Origin: Gemmatimonadaceae bacterium
Lineage (GTDB): Bacteria > Gemmatimonadota > Gemmatimonadetes > Gemmatimonadales > Gemmatimonadaceae
Direction: 5' to 3'
Assembly: GCA_025453855.1 (NCBI GenBank)
Contig: JALOPO010000194.1
Coordinates: forward strand, 1-6,828
Length of the DNA stretch: 6,828 nucleotides
In this document: positions 6,744 to 6,828 of the stretch, in pieces
Layout: each line of letters starts with the position of its first letter
How positions within the stretch are numbered: position 1 is the first letter of the stretch
Program-made: the position numbers and the translations under genes
The notes under the pieces: model-generated
The model's input: only the letters and a program-made list of their open reading frames with translations
The model's database searches: none
What the model was told of the DNA's origin: nothing

Positions 6744-6828
6744 GGGCCCCCTCCGGCATCGGCAGGTCGATCACCTGGCTGTCCGCGGGGACGCGCATCC
6801 CGAGCCGCTGCTCCACCAGCGGCGCAAG
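6730..6828 (-). CDS. ftsL: FtsL-like cell division protein, C-terminal end (cut by right window edge)
   Basis: The minus strand frame entering at the right edge gives 32 residues, ending EQRLGMRVPADSQVIDLP followed by nine more residues and a TGA at 6730-6732. The pattern (A/E)xxLGMRxPxxxQVI is typical of the C-terminus of FtsL-type proteins, small bitopic divisome proteins with a periplasmic coiled coil that pair with FtsB and help activate FtsI/FtsW. The membrane segment and coiled coil lie outside the window. It overlaps the ftsI start by 14 nt, and ftsL directly before ftsI is the standard dcw arrangement. The assignment rests on this short tail plus position. Confidence 0.8.
   Translation of the reverse strand, partial: LAPLVEQRLGMRVPADSQVIDLPMPEGARGAP
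6750..6754 (-). promoter_or_regulatory. Ribosome binding site of ftsI inside the ftsL 3' end
   Basis: The minus strand reads GGAGGGGGCCC then GTG. GGAGG is a near-perfect Shine-Dalgarno core 6 nt before the GTG at 6743, and it lies inside the ftsL coding sequence. It supports the GTG as the ftsI start and is the strongest ribosome site in the window. Confidence 0.8.

Larger units (their letters stand above)
1..6828 (-). other. dcw cluster operon segment ftsL-ftsI-murE-murF-mraY-murD
   Basis: Six co-directional genes in the conserved division and cell-wall order, with overlaps or gaps of at most 22 nt and no room for internal promoters or terminators outside coding sequence. They are therefore very likely one transcript, entering from beyond the right edge (where mraZ and rsmH usually lie) and continuing past the left edge (where ftsW, murG and murC usually follow). 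Only ftsI and murF have convincing Shine-Dalgarno boxes; murE, mraY and murD seem to depend on coupling or on weak signals. Confidence 0.93.

Overview
The window is a contiguous piece of a division and cell-wall (dcw) gene cluster, read entirely on the minus strand, so transcription runs from the right end to the left end. In transcription order it holds the 3' end of an ftsL-like gene, a class B penicillin-binding protein of the FtsI type with a C-terminal PASTA domain, murE, murF, mraY, and the 5' half of murD. This is the classic dcw order. The genes are packed tightly: a 14-nt overlap (ftsL/ftsI), an ATGA overlap (ftsI/murE), then gaps of 10 nt (murE/murF), 22 nt (murF/mraY) and 5 nt (mraY/murD). 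No stretch over 300 bases lacks a gene, and I see no RNA gene, mobile element, CRISPR array or terminator. No promoter is visible; it presumably lies upstream of the right edge.

The DNA is very GC-rich (roughly 70% by eye). The murE product carries the DNPR motif of meso-diaminopimelate-adding enzymes, so the peptidoglycan is of the mDAP type. GC content, the dcw order, the PASTA-tailed FtsI and the general look of the proteins suggest a diderm from a high-GC phylum, with Gemmatimonadota as my best guess (moderate confidence, not provable from this window).

The genes work as one unit. MurD, MurE and MurF successively add D-Glu, mDAP and D-Ala-D-Ala to the UDP-MurNAc peptide in the cytoplasm. 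MraY moves the finished phospho-MurNAc-pentapeptide onto undecaprenyl phosphate in the membrane. FtsI crosslinks the polymer at the septum, with FtsL as part of the divisome complex that controls it.

Most of the window is ordinary housekeeping sequence and I do not see a new system. The unusual part is murF. Its product lacks the segment that should carry the Mur-ligase HNxxN motif, and it has Glu where the family has its carbamylated Lys, while all its other landmark motifs are intact. A second, smaller point is that the FtsI homologue has exactly two cysteines, both in a short charged insertion on the periplasmic side.
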